Notes: generated by a model not told the origin, from the letters alone. A DNA stretch of 64,000 bases from Corythucha ciliata (GCA_038030265.1 CM075938.1:44261189-44325188), one strand, 5' to 3'; positions 14,001 through 24,910 are shown, counted from the first letter of the stretch. Numbers and translations: made by a program.

Positions 14001-17000
14001 ACAGAAGAGTCCAGTTTGGGAGACTAAATTGCTGCAGTTTCCGTACCAGAACGACGAGTTAAGTTAAGGGTTCGTCGTCGATAAATTACCGAGATCTTTT
14101 TCTGGGGACTCATCACCGAATATAAGCCTGGAATAGTCATTGGGACTCATCTGACTTGTGCTCACGTGAAGCTGCCCACCCCTAAATCAAAGGCTGGCTA
14201 CGCCCCTGCAATGAACCAGCTATTTTTCTGCTGTTAGCCAAGAATTAGCGTTTTTTCTAAATTTTTTCAATCAATGGAGTTTTCTCAAATTTATCTGTCA
14301 ATGAGCGTGTTTTCTCAATAAGCGCTTTTCACCCATTTTAGTCGACAATATGATTTTTTTCGATTTTAGCCACGAATTAGCAATTTCATTTGCTTTAGAC
14401 ATGAATAATTAGCACTTTATGTCAGCCATTAAGTGGCCGTTGGAAACCGTGAATTTTATCTATTTTGGATGTGAATAAGCGGTTGGTCTAGCCGCGAATT
14501 AGCACTCAAGTCTCGTCGTGAAGATGCCCCAGGAAACAACGAATGTCCGATTTTTCAATTTTAGCTATGATTGGGCGCTATTGATGATGAGAATCTTTGT
14601 TCACATGTTGGGAAAAAGAAATCTGAACAATCCGGGGCCCACCTAGACGCGGGGTCACGGTCCCAGGCCCGTCGGGCCCCGCCTAAAGACGGCACTACTT
14701 GTTAAATCGGTCACAGATATGTTGAAAATCGTGTCCGGGCACTCCAAGGATGTTCGAAACTGAGTTTGGTTGTGGCACGATCACTTTGACGAAGAGGAAA
14801 TTTTAGTGATCCCGCCCCCAGCCTGTAGTTACGGCGGCTACGGGCATTGATTTGGCTTCGGCAGGTTCTAGCCCGGTTGTTTTCGGAAACGAAATCCCCC
14901 CCCCCACAACCCATCATCATGTCGAAACCAGAAAAACAACAAAAAATCGTTGGTCAGATCTCGATCTCTGGTCAGATCAAATCACGAACGGCTTCATCCA
15001 GGGGCGTAGCGTGACATTTTTATGCCCGGAGCGGTGGTCAAGGTTGATGCCCCCACCCCCACTATAAAAACATGCGAGTATCGCGCTACTCGCCTCAATC
15101 GGAAATCGTCCAGGGCTTAGGGTAGGGAAAACTTTCAGGGTTCTCTGGGAAATTTTCCCCCAAACATCGTATTCAATTTACCACGGAACGGGGGAAGGAC
15201 CATGCCCTATTTAACTACCTACTTGACATAATTATTCGCCTTTTTTCGGAATAAACAGACTGAGATGTCAGATTCTTGGCGTGGGAATGTTTCTCGGGGC
15301 AAAAATCAGCAGTTTCATAGTCTCTGTGAGCTAGATTTGCAGTAATAATTAAGCCAATACGATGAACGATCACCGATGGGGAAGGGGGGTGTGCCTGAGA
15401 GAACCAACTTCACGAGAATATGGTCTTCAAGAAACCGTTTTCGTGGGGTTTAATCGTTGAAAGAAACAATTTTGAGGGTTTGACTATGCAGAAAAAAAAG
15501 TCATGAGCTTGGCTTGGCTTACATGAAAAACACAACCTTTGAGGGTCCGGCTTTTCAAAAAACACTTTCTCTGGTTTAACTCCTGAAACCCCTAATTTCG
15601 AGGATTGACTCTGAGTAGAACCAAGTGAACCTAAAATAAGCTCTCATTCAATAATCTGACGATTTGGAGGTGACGCAAACTCGTGGCCCTTATCAGAATG
15701 TGCAAAAAAAAATCGTCATTTTGAAATACTCGAGCGCGTCAGATTAAGATATATGTGCTTCATACTGACGTTCTAAACGTGCTCTCTAGTAATCTGACGA
15801 TTATCTGGAGGGATTCGCCTAATCTGACACTTTTTTAAAAAAATTCGCCCTATATTTGGTGCCTAAGTCCTAGTTTTCTGCACCATTTTCGAAAGAGTAA
15901 GTTGAGTTTAACTGAAATTGTGATGTAAAGGACCTTTTTCTACAATAGTTGAATAATGATAACATTCTTCAACTGATATGAGAGAGAAAAGCGCAATTTT
16001 TTTAAAACTTAATTATTCAACACATATGGCAACCTATTCAGTAAAATTTAGCGCCGGCGCTATCCACCCGTCTTCCCGAATTGGAACATATGTTTCACAC
16101 AAGACGGGTGGGCGCTAAGTTTCACTGAATTGGCCCCAAGAGTTGAATAGTGACTAAACTTTATCGACGATTTTTTTCTATTTCGGCTTATGGAAATCGT
16201 CAGATTAGATATTTTTCGTTATCCTTGAATTATTCCCTTCAAAATAAAAAAAAAGTAGCCACGCTCGAGAATGTCAAAATGACGTTTTTTTTTTACAAGT
16301 TTGTAGACCTCCTCCGTTTTTGCGTCACTCTTAAATTGTCAGATTAGTGGAATATAGACTTTTTAGCATGTAATTAACTCCCACTTCCTTAATCTGACGC
16401 GCTCGAGAATGTCAGATGATCAATTTTTTTTTACTAATCTGACGTTTTATCCTTGACGGGCGGCCACATTTATAGGGCTCATATTTGGTGGAGATACTCA
16501 ACTAGGTACAAGGTATCCGCAGTATGTTAATCTGACGCGCTTGAGTAAATCCCGAAATCCCCTCTTGGGCTCCCCTACTACAACTTCACAGGTTTTGCGC
16601 TTCAATAAACCAATCTTACGGGCTTTAGTCGTTCAAAAAACCAGTCTTGAGGGTTAGTATCTTCAAACAACAGAATTCGCGGAACTTGGCATACTCAAAA
16701 TACCAATTTTGGGGGTTATTCGGTTCAATAAACAACAATTTTACGGATTCGGCTCAACATAAAAACAATTTTTCTTCTTTTGGTTAATCAAAAGACTTCA
16801 ATTCCGTGAGGTTGGCTATGTCAAATTCTTCCAGCTTACACTTGGCGTGTGGAGGGACGGAGCGTGTTTGCGTGGAACACTGACCGGGTGTGGGATGCAA
16901 CCCGTAGCCCCTGGCACGCTCTGGCCAGTTCTTAAACTGTGTTGTCTCCAAATGGGAGTCATGGCATCGCTCAAGACTCAGCTTGCGGTCAACTTCATTG

Positions 17001-20000
17001 TAGTTTTTACGCCTACTCCTACCAACTAACAGTTGTTATACTGTTATAGATAGCTCTTGGGGGTGCCCTGATGTGCAATGGACCATTTTGTAGGGTTTTG
17101 GTGCCTCTTGGTAGACCTGAAGCCACGATTTCTTTCACGGAGCACCTAGCAACTATGAGGACAGGGCAGTTGAATAGATGTGGAGTGTTTTGTGCCGGTG
17201 GTGCGCAAAAGGAGTCAATATTTATCCCAACTGTGCTCGGTTCTTTCACTTATTCACGTTAAAAATAAATAATAGCCTCAGCCGGTTGATGCCCCATTTC
17301 AAATGATGCTCGGGGCGGGCCCCCCCCCCTACGCTACGCCACTGGCTTCATCTGTCCAAACTCACTTGGTCTGAACGACAAACGGGCAGACCTTGTTACC
17401 AGGACTAACCCACATGGGACGCCCCCCCCCCTCCTTATGACCATAGCGTTTTTTCCACAGATCCTCTTCCGTCACCTTACAGGTCAGTCCTAAACCCTAA
17501 ACAAAAGCTTATTGCATGCATAAAGCGGTGTCAAAACTTACTAATCAGCTCCTGTTTTGTCCGAACATTTCCACCGGTCCTTTCGTCAGTAGCGACAGCT
17601 TCTCGTAACTGAGTCAGGTCCTTTCGAAGCCTTCCCACTTCTATTTCGAGTTCTTCATTCTTTTAATTCAGAAAGATAAAATCAGTAAAATCGGAGTGTT
17701 CGGAAGAGACGTCAAAACGTGAAACTTACTAGGAATGAGTGATCATGCTTGTCCATGAATTTGTCTGCTATTTCGAATTTAGAATGAAGACGATGATTTT
17801 CCGATTCAAGGGCTCGAAGTTTTTGTTGGAGTTTTAATACCAGACCAACGTCAACCTGTAAAAAAAGAGGAAACAATATTTTCGTTCAAAACTCGATGAT
17901 TCGTTTTGGGGGAATTCAAAAATACCTCGGAGTCGTCCTTTTTTGGCATTTAATCAAATGTTAATTATGAAAATTATCTATTAAGTACATACAAAAAACG
18001 GGATAACATCAGAATTCATACCTGGTGTTCCGGTGTTGGGGTTCCTTCTCTAATAGTGCTGGCACTAACAACTGACGCGTACCCATTATCCTGAACGAAC
18101 CGCTCAATTATTCCTTTCGAAATATTCAAACAAGAGTAAGGAACTACCTCGTCCATTACTGAAACAGTGCTCGCATCTGACGAGCTTCTTTTATGTCTCG
18201 ACCCTGATTTTTCCAGTATTTCAACCCGCGATTCCAGCATCTCTTTTTCAGCCAGCAGTTTCTGATAGGCGGCTCTTTCTTCATTTCGCTCTTCTTGGGC
18301 AAGTCTCAATTCCTCATTGACTCGAAATTTAATCTCCTCTGGAATCACGACAAACTCACTTGTATCTTCAAATTTTATAAACGGAGGCAATATTTATGGT
18401 TTACCTTCTTTTTGAATGTTTGAGGCGTTAAAACGATCAGTTAATGTAGCTATGTCTGACTTCAGAACTTTATTCTCTTTCGAGAGTGCGTCCATTATAT
18501 TTTTCCATTCATTTTCCTCTCTTTCCTAAATGAGAAGTAGGTAGAACACAAGGAGTCTCTTTTGGAACTCACATCGACTCACTTTACTCAACACAATCTT
18601 CTTGCGATTTTCAATATCTTCTTTAAGGGCTTCAATTTCGGCCAACCTTTCATTTAGCTGTTCTTTCGCATTCTTCATTTGTGACTCAACTCCTTTTAGG
18701 TTAAGCAATTTTTGTTTTAAGTCGTCGTTTTCGTGTGCCTGTACCTTTTGAGAGGTGATAATCTTTTCCTAAAAATGAAATAGGCAAAAATCACACCGGG
18801 CAAACAATAAGCATTAAAGGAACTCACCTGTTCTGTGATTCTGTGTTGAAGGGATATAATTTTATTTTCAAGACCCTTGTTCAGCATCTTCAGGTGCTCA
18901 GCTGAACGAGCTTCCCGTTTCATCTTCTTCACCCTGGAACGAGAGGATTTTTTTTTTGCTTGTCTCAAAACGCCCAACCATTTTTCTTTGTCTTACCTCT
19001 TTCTAGCGATAAATCTTCTAATGGCCGATTGACACAATATAACACTCCTCACGTATCGCTCTTCTTTGATCCTTTGCAGCCACTTCCTGACCGCCGTTTG
19101 GATTATGATAGCCTGAAGAAAATACGATTTTAAAACTTTCCAAACTATAGGGAATGACCCTAAGTGGATAATTACAGCACGATTCTCGCGAATCGCCTTG
19201 GCTTTTCTTCGAGCCAAAAGTCCGCGAGCATGTGTTTGTATACCGAGAATGGTTTTCTTTGCCCTGAGAAACTGAGTTCGTTTGACCCATCCTCTAACTG
19301 ATTTTTGTATGACGACAGCCGCCTTGTTCCTTCGTATTTTCTCCACTCGCCTAGACAAAAAATAAAATGATAATAGAACGGTGGAAGAGTATCGGCGCGC
19401 CTAGATGGTGTAATGGATACAATGCGCGCTTCGCAACCCAGAGGGTCTGGGTTCGAATCTCGCAAATGCCCACTACCAAGTACAAGGCTGCGGCGAGCTT
19501 GTGATACGGCTCACTCGGCTTCGTGTTTGGCATTTCCGGATGGTGTGCCTTCAACAAACCGCTCACCGACCCGGAAACGCCCGCGTAGTACGGGTCTGAA
19601 GTGCACAGCTGTATCAGGCTATGGCGTCTGAGACTAAATAAGTCTTTGACGCCATAAAGCCCCAGAGCCCTATAATTATTAAAGAATATACATATCAATA
19701 AACGTACTTTCTAGCAAGGTATCCTCTGAAATATCTTTGGATAGTGTTGGACGCGTGTAATGTCCGAGCGTACCGGCGCCTGACTAGGAATCCTCGGACT
19801 GTTGTTTGAATTTTGATAACACACGCCAACAGTTTTTCAGATCGGAGCCTTTCTAGATAGGCCACTTGGCCCGCACGAAAGAAAATTTTAGTCTTTCCAA
19901 ATTTATATTTATCTTCGTCCTGCAAACAAATAAGTTATTTTTAAAATGTAAACCCTTTAATAAGGATGTGCTCACCGAAATAACCCTCGTCAGAATTCGC

Positions 20001-23000
20001 TCGCAGGTCTTTTGCATGTCCCTTCGATCAATCTCCTTTGAGCTGCCTAACGCTCGATACCGATTGAGAAAGTCAGTATACAACCATCTGGATGGGAAAC
20101 CAGCCGCGCTTATACGTATCGTTTCTAGAACGCCACATGCCCTCAACTGCTGAACGGCCCGTCCGGCGTTGAATGAAAATGGTTCCTTGCCGTCATTCGG
20201 TTTAATGCAACGAATGTAATGTGGAGTCGTTGAATTCAGAGTAGCCATGAGCGCGTTCAGAGAGTCCCTGAATTGCGATCCAACCTGTTTTTTTTATATT
20301 ATAATTAGCAAATCAGCAGTGAGGGGCTGCGTTTTATTGATAAGTTAAACGAACCGTTTTTTTGTTTTTACTCGAGCTAGGGCCACTTGTAACTGACTTT
20401 TGTTGCTGAAGAGTGATCCGAACCTTGGGTTTGGGTACGGCTAGCTTGCCATCGCCGCTTGGATCGTCAAATAATTTTTCTATCAGCGCATTATTTCCGG
20501 ATTTCAGGACTGTTACCTGGCAACCAACAGAACATCATTAAGTGCACTTTTCATTTTTATCCTATCAAAAAGAACCTGCTCTTCTATGACAGTGTCTCGA
20601 TTCTTTTCAAGAAATCCGATCACTTCGTATTCGACCTTGTCGGCGAAATGTTTAACAATAAAGGCGTTGGTACCTGTCATGGTGGTCAAGCATTACAATT
20701 TTCAATAACGGGCAGGTGGGCTTCGGGCCAGGGTGTTGTGTTGTTGTTGTTGTTGTTTTGTTTTGTTTTTTTCATGAAGTGTATGCAGTGAAATTAATGG
20801 CCGTATTCATATTCGTCACTCAAGCTTAATATTTGCTTAAACGGGCTTAAATCGGTCTTTCTAATTAGTGAGTTGTCTGTTTTGAATCGAATAAGCAAAT
20901 AATCAGCTTGAGTGACGACTCAATACTCAAGTAACTCAAAAGTCTCTCTTCCTCTACTGAAACTAGGTTGGGAGCAATTTATTTGTGATATTTTCCACAT
21001 CGGCATAACTTACCGAAACGTGGCTTAGCAAAATGATTCCACTTGGAACACTTAACGTACAGTTTTTCGGCCCAGGCATTATCCGATCCTTTGGGAACCT
21101 GCAAGTAATAAGCGTTCTCTATAAAAACCACTATTATTGTTATTATTAATTCAAAAGTATTTGTTGTATACCCGACACTCTTCGTCAAGAAGATCCAGGA
21201 TCCCAAGCTTCGACTCGATCAAATCTATACAGGGTTGATTGTCATAGAAATCTATGAATGTCCATTCGATATTCTCCTTATAATATTCGTCTTGCTCCAA
21301 TTTAAAAACATGCTGCTCATAAAAAAAACAAAAAGAGTGAAAATAGATCATTTGCTTGGCACTTAGCGAGCGGGGAAACACGTGCCATATTAAACTGTTG
21401 TTGAAGTTTCTCATTGGCGTAGTTGATGCAAAACTGTTCGAAACTGTTGACATCAAATGTTTCAAACCCGTAAATGTCAAGCACACCGATAAATTTATGT
21501 TTTATTTCATTCGACGTTGTTAGAGCTCGATTTATTTGGGAAACGATCCAAGCGAATAGACAAGCGTAAATGTGCTTGGCAAGAGCGTCTCGGGCACCAG
21601 ACGACTAAAAAAACAGAAGAAAAACTTGCAGGTTATTACGTGAACTTTACGGGAATAAACAATATGAAACGATACCTCCAAAACGGTCAGCTGCTTGTCG
21701 AATGTTTCCCTGGTGCTTACAATTTTCCTGTGACAAAGCCAATGCTTGAGCCCGTTACTTTCAATTCCAAGCAACTTGCTGATGTACGACAAGTGAGGAT
21801 CGTTTGACTGATTCGAAAAGAAAATATAAAAAATTAGTGCCATAAGGGGGGGGGGGGTTCATTGTTTTCAAAAATGATGCTACCGAAATTGTGGCGCTTT
21901 CGGAATCTCCTCCACCCTGGTCGAAGATGCGTATATTGCCCAGGTGGAGGATGGAGGCGAGGACAGTGAAAATCTCTTCCATGATTTTCTGAGTGAATCC
22001 GAGAGTTGTCAAAGCGTTACAAGTTTCACCAAATTGATCCTCGTCACTGACGCCGGGAATGGCGGACTCTGGATCGCAAAGATACGCGTACTGATCGGAC
22101 GCTTCTACAATAACAATTGTAATGGATTAATTAATTTAGCTCGACGTAGACGTAATTTAGAACTAACCCAGCCCTAGATGAGGATATGAATGTCGGGCGG
22201 CGCACAACTGATAGAAAATGTGATAGTTCCTTTCGCCCGTCGCTTGAAATACAACTCGAGACTTTTCAAGCAAGTAAGTGCTCATACTGGCTCCAACGAT
22301 ATTAAAACTCTTATTGAAATGTAATTCAATGTATTTGCCAAAACGGGAACTGTTGTCATTTCGTATTGTTTTGGCGTTGCCTATAGCCTGTCAATTTGTT
22401 AGTCGATAAACATTATTCGTTCTTGTTTTTTTTGAAAGAAAGAAACACGTCCGTATCCGATTTCTCTCACCTCCATAATGGGACTCGAAGCCAGCACTTT
22501 CCGTTCCACCTGCGTTTCCTTTGTTGAACCGCCCACAGTAGCGAAATATCTCATAGCGTACTTGGCCGAGACAGTTTTCCCAGCTCCCGACTCACCCGAA
22601 ACAATAATACTTTGATTCATTTGCTCCCTGCGATCGACAAATATATACAAATAATGAAAGTCTTGCGAGAACAATCCACAAATTCTATTACCTTTCAATT
22701 TTCGTGAAAGCTTCCTCGGACACAGCAAAAATGTGCGGGTCCAAATCTCCCATCGCTTGGCCCCTGTACGCCCAAATTGTGTCCGTGTCATAGATGGATA
22801 TTTCCATGTAGGGGTTGATGGCCACGAGCACAATACCGCAATAGGTATAAATCGCATTTTTTCGGCAAAACCTAATTTGTAGATTGTGAAGCACCGCCGG
22901 TTCATGCAGATATGAGAGCGTTGTAAGGTCATTTTCACCTAAAAGAATGTCCGGATTGCGAAGAGGAGGAAGGTCTTCGTCACTTTTAACGTCTATCTCT

Positions 23001-23386
23001 TTAATCTTTAACGAATAATCAACAAAAATATTAAGAATTGTTGAAATTCCGTTCGTTAAATCGACTCACTTGCCCATCCTCAGTCACAACTTTAAGTTTG
23101 TCTCTGACAAATTTTTCGTGAACGACGGCTCCTTGCCATATTCGCTCGGGGTGAGAAACCCAAACTCGCGCTCCCTGCAAAATTCCAGACTTATTCAAAA
23201 CTACTTTTTCAAAAATTTGATTTTTTTCCTTGATATAAAAAATCTCACTGAAGCATAGCCCGTTAAATGTTCACAAGCTAAAGCCCATCGCTGAAAACGT
23301 CTCTTATAAATAGCGTCTACTTCGTTCTTTTTACAAAGCACAGTTTTCCCCGAAAAAACTTTTGCCACATTTTCCATTTGTCGCAT
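3144..23386 (-). CDS. Myo5: Unconventional myosin class V heavy chain, 32 exons
   Basis: Actin-based two-headed motor that carries vesicles and organelles. Exons, in transcript order: 23386-23249, 23174-23070, 23005-22692, 22627-22471, 22387-22168, 22104-21884, 21807-21676, 21604-21386, 21312-21172, 21098-21014, 20673-20576, 20516-20355, 20284-19976, 19919-19708, 19350-19176, 19112-18997, 18933-18828, 18768-18583, 18525-18405, 18365-18022, 17855-17730, 17659-17542, 5717-5513, 5445-5244, 5180-5087, 5022-4855, 4584-4484, 4422-3931, 3859-3725, 3653-3531, 3466-3344, 3266-3144. They join in frame to 1857 codons (1856 residues), the usual class V length. Visible parts: P-loop GESGAGKT (197-204), switch I NDNSSR (248-253), switch II DIYGFE (472-477), six IQ motifs, broken coiled coil, DIL cargo domain. 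Intron 8 is GC-AG; intron 22 is 11.8 kb. The N terminus (exon 1, start at 23386 or 23377) is the least certain part, as the first 46 residues are longer than is typical. Confidence 0.95.
5845..6000. mobile_element. Possible hAT-type element end
   Basis: CAGAGCTGGGCAGTAACG followed by several GTTAC words and, 100 bases on, mirrored GTAAC words. The CAGNGNTGGNCA start is a common hAT terminal. The other end is not clear. Confidence 0.3.
6340..6976. repeat. Degenerate tandem array B, forward
   Basis: Units of about 28-32 bases on the pattern CGCGGCTAAAATTGAG then AAAAAGCGCTAATT, each altered. A MITE copy is inserted at 6601-6750 and the solo LTR lies at its right edge; the array resumes after the LTR at 7480. 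Confidence 0.7.
6601..6750. repeat. MITE family 'GCGTTTTCC', copy 1
   Basis: A 150-base hairpin whose ends are GGCGTTTTCCATTTGC and GCAAATGGAAAACGCTA. Inner arms carry CCACCTGTCGTCTC and GAGAAGACGGGTGG. Further copies are at 16037, 33201, 36942, 47662 and 60513. Confidence 0.75.
6977..7467 (-). mobile_element. Solo LTR with intact CTAA target duplication
   Basis: The 491-base unit begins TGTAACGG and ends CCTTTACA on the plus strand (TG...CA in both orientations) and is flanked by CTAA at 6973-6976 and 7468-7471. On the minus strand it has TATATAAG (7269-7262) followed by a start-like CTCTCTGTCGCTCGC stretch, and AATAAA (7096-7091) downstream, the order expected for U3-R-U5. No internal gag or pol is adjacent, so it is a recombined solo LTR, probably of a Ty3/gypsy-type element given the 4-base duplication. 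It lies in myosin V intron 22. Confidence 0.75.
7262..7269 (-). promoter_or_regulatory. TATA box inside the solo LTR
   Basis: TATATAAG on the minus strand, with a GC-rich upstream stretch and a run of CTCGCT repeats beginning about 25-45 bases downstream. It could start transcripts that run in the same direction as myosin V, inside its largest intron. Confidence 0.5.
7480..7900. repeat. Degenerate tandem array B, continued after the LTR
   Basis: Same unit and orientation as 6340-6976 (CTAATTCGCGG, AAATTGAGAAAAA). The two tracts were probably one array split by the LTR insertion. Confidence 0.7.
7901..10257. other. Myosin V intron 22, unassigned part
   Basis: No gene seen. It holds poly(T) and poly(G) runs (8587-8620, 8663-8673, 9708-9717, 9924-9933) and short open frames without resemblance. 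Confidence 0.5.
10258..11676. mobile_element. 1.42-kb inverted-repeat element with TAA duplication
   Basis: Ends AGCTCCGTTCACACTAGGC and GCCTAATGTGAACGGGGCT are imperfect inverted copies. TAA flanks both sides (10255-10257 and 11677-11679), the duplication typical of PIF/Harbinger elements. Both ends are crowded with subterminal copies of CTACTAGTAGC-like words. The interior shows an open frame at 11071-11328 that I do not recognise, so the element is probably non-autonomous. Confidence 0.75.
11677..11890. repeat. Array A fragment
   Basis: AAACCAATTTCACGG and TCACTAGAAATGATTTTCG units with changing spacing, reverse orientation of array A. Another fragment is at 13690-13870. Confidence 0.5.
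12542..12697. mobile_element. 156-base MITE abutting the Harbinger-like MITE
   Basis: Ends TTTAGGCCCGATTTCACC and GGTGAAAAAGGGCCTAAA are inverted copies, and the inside repeats AACTAATCACGAT twice. Its right end overlaps the target duplication of the next element, so the 446-base element probably landed at its edge. Confidence 0.65.
12697..13142. mobile_element. 446-base Harbinger-like MITE with long inverted repeats
   Basis: Terminal repeats of about 100 bases begin AGCTTTGGTTTCCTAG and end CTAGGAAACCAAAGCT. TAA is duplicated at 12694-12696 and 13143-13145. A second, inner hairpin contains GACGGTGACGATGAACG and its complement. No coding capacity. Confidence 0.82.
13146..15646. other. Myosin V intron 22, mixed repeat debris
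   Basis: Direct repeat TGTCATTCCCCTGGA at 13188 and 13485, array A fragment 13690-13870, array B in reverse orientation at 14200-14600 (TTTTCTCAATTTTAGC units), array A fragment 15410-15610. No gene seen. Confidence 0.5.
15647..16550. repeat. Cluster of AATCTGACG words in both orientations
   Basis: The word AATCTGACG or its complement CGTCAGATT appears about ten times, often joined to CGCTCGAG or GCGCTTGAG (AATCTGACGCGCTCGAGAA). First at about 15651, last near 16529. A MITE copy (16037-16130) sits inside. This may be the ends of one large element with subterminal repeats, but I see no transposase. Confidence 0.5.
16037..16130. repeat. MITE family 'GCGTTTTCC', short variant copy 2
   Basis: Shares the inner CCACCCGTCTTC/AAGACGGGTGG arms but has ATTCAGTAAAATTTAGCGC outer arms (inverse at ATTCAGTGAAACTTAGCGC) in place of the usual ends. 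Confidence 0.6.
16551..17541. other. Myosin V intron 22, proximal part
   Basis: Array A fragment in reverse orientation (16570-16830), then about 500 bases of non-repetitive sequence with short open frames on both strands (16847-17262) that I do not recognise, and C runs at 17322 and 17424. Confidence 0.45.
18828..19837 (-). other. Myo5: Myosin V lever arm: six IQ motifs
   Basis: Exons 14-17 encode six light-chain binding sites, about residues 795-935. Their cores can be read as [64 protein letters not shown] and [12 protein letters not shown]. Six IQ repeats is the class V number and sets the long step on actin. A tRNA-derived SINE sits in the intron between exons 14 and 15, and an intron also falls between repeats four and five. 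Confidence 0.92.
19394..19670 (+). mobile_element. tRNA-derived SINE in a myosin V intron
   Basis: The head folds like a tRNA: A box TAGATGGTGTAATGG (from 19402), an anticodon-like loop TTCGCAA, and B box GGTTCGAATCT (19450-19460). It is followed by about 200 bases of unrelated body (GAGCCTATAATTATT-like AT-rich end near 19680) rather than a normal tRNA 3' end, so I call it a SINE and not a tRNA gene. It sits in the 357-base intron between IQ-encoding exons 14 and 15, antisense to the gene. Confidence 0.75.
19838..23386 (-). other. Myo5: Myosin V motor domain (exons 1 to early 14)
   Basis: Codes for the ATPase and actin-binding head, about residues 1-794. The order seen is an SH3-like N-terminal part ([13 protein letters not shown]), the P-loop, both switches, the relay region with [18 protein letters not shown], the [14 protein letters not shown] block, the variable loop 2 (exon 12, Lys- and Ser-rich), the actin-binding and SH1 region with CIKPND and [13 protein letters not shown], and the converter ending in [14 protein letters not shown]. 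All catalytic motifs are intact, so the head should be an active ATPase. Loop 2 is shorter than in vertebrate MYO5A. That residues of these motifs are catalytic is family knowledge. Confidence 0.95.
20814..20917. mobile_element. Short MITE in a myosin V intron
   Basis: CGTCACTCAAGCTTAATATT and AATAATCAGCTTGAGTGACG are inverted ends. It lies in the intron between exons 10 and 11. Confidence 0.55.
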
Positions 23387-24089
23387 GAACGCACAGGTTT
23401 TGTCATTTGAATAGTGAATTTGAGATTTGAATTATAAGAAATAAATAAAATAAACCAGTCAATAAGCCAAAAATTTGTAATTTCTAGCTAGAAAACGAAC
23501 TATCAAACACATATGATATTTTTAAAAAATACTCATGAATGACGGAGTAACTACTCTTCTCACGACATAATTACTTTTGGGCAGCAGCCAACAAAGTGAG
23601 ACGCAAACAAACTTACGTAACACTAGGCTCGGAAACTTGACTTCGTTTCTTTAAGAAAAAAAATAAGGCCTTCGCCGTCCTCAAAGAAAGAATAGGGTGG
23701 CTTTGGAAAATATTGTTAAAATGATAAGATGTAGGGCAAAGGAAAATAATGCGATTCCTCGTGTGTTTCTTCAATTCGAAGTCTTTCTTGTTTTGTTTGA
23801 CACTTGCAGTCAAATATTTACCTTATTAGTTCAACGTTGAAATGTCCTATCAAGTCTACGGATAAGAGGAAATCCTGGTTTAATTGTTGTTACAAATTTG
23901 GAACCTTTCTAGGATTTTGAAAATTCTACATGTTGATTGAAACTCAAAAGGAACATAGTCGAGAGCATTGTTTCCGAAAGTTTGCAAACGTTCGCGAACA
24001 ATGCGCGTTAGCTGACACACTGCTTAATGAAAGGAGGTATTAACAACAGATTTGTGTTGTATACTGTTTAAATAAAGCGAATAAAGTCG

Positions 24090-24520
24090 CGCCTTAAAAA
24101 TGACTAAACTTAATATTTACAACCTAAAAGTAGCAAAACTGGCGATTGTCGCTCTAATAGTAGCCAAACTGACTTCTCGTGCCTTATAAATTGCTAGGCG
24201 TACGATTAGGGAACCAAAAAAATACCTGAAAAGTACATGATTCGCGCCGTAAAAATGGCTAAATCGACCATTCGCGCACGAAAAGTGGCCTTGGCTTTCT
24301 GGATACTTGGCGTCCGAAAAACAGCTAAATTGGCGCCACGCACTCTAAAAATGCCTAAAAACTGACGATTCGCACCCTAAAAATGCCTATACAGATGACT
24401 CCCGCCATGAAAATGGCAAAAGCGCGCCAAGAATGGCCAAAACTGAGCACTCCCGCCTTTACTCGGCCCCTGAAAAATTGCAAAAATTGACTCTATACGC
24501 CCTAAAAATAGATTCGTGCA
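24090..24520. repeat. Degenerate tandem array C, forward
   Basis: Units of about 29 bases on the pattern CTGACGATTCGC then CGCCCTAAAAATGGCTAAA. Spacer between myosin V and coatomer zeta. Confidence 0.7.
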
Positions 24521-24682
24521 CTAAAAGCATCAACACCGGTTTTGTTTTATTCGTTGACTCATTTGAAAATAATGGCGTTGCCAAAACTGCGGTCACGATA
24601 GTTCAAATAAAACAAGCGGGAGAAGATTTTTCATTTCTTTGCCTTCATTATGAAAATTCTACAATTCCAAGCAGACTTGTCC

Positions 24683-24910
24683 AGTAATGATTACTTTTGG
24701 AATTAAATCCCTGATCAATTACATCCTTTTGTAATGGGAGAAAACCATTCCAATTACCATTCCTTGGTATTGGTATTTGAAAAATTCAAATACCATTACA
24801 AGTAATTGAAAAGGAACGGCCCAATTCCTTTTCAATTACAAAAGCAATGGGGAAGAATATTTTCAATTACTTTTTGTTTACTTCCAATTCTTTTCGAATA
24901 TTACCTAGGT
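24683..24910. repeat. Inverted ATTAC/GTAAT-rich stretch
   Basis: Many copies of CAATTAC, CCATTCC and ATTACAAAAG in both orientations, for example TTTGAAAAATTCAAATACCA near 24777 which is itself nearly palindromic. Looks like a decayed terminal region of a transposon. Confidence 0.4.

Larger units (their letters stand above)
5087..18827 (-). other. Myo5: Myosin V coiled-coil tail, split by an 11.8-kb intron
   Basis: Exons 18-25 encode Glu-, Lys-, Leu- and Gln-rich heptad-like sequence, the dimerisation region. Exon 20 (18365-18022) carries a Ser-rich break ([15 protein letters not shown]), like the non-helical linkers of the family. Intron 19 is only 39 bases. A possible 12-base microexon (17937-17926, residues DDSE) would fit in frame between exons 20 and 21, at a place where splice variation is known in vertebrate MYO5; it is not needed for an open frame. 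Exon 22 ends in phase 1 at 17542 and joins exon 23 at 5717. Confidence 0.85.

Noticed and set aside
17440..17493. Extra myosin V exon with [18 protein letters not shown] reading
   Set aside because: It would resemble part of the coiled coil, but exon 22 joins exon 23 (17542 to 5717) directly in phase, and a C/G run follows at once. Kept only as a possible cryptic exon.
19394..19466. Functional tRNA gene
   Set aside because: The head has A and B boxes, but acceptor-stem pairing is poor and about 200 bases of SINE-like body follow.
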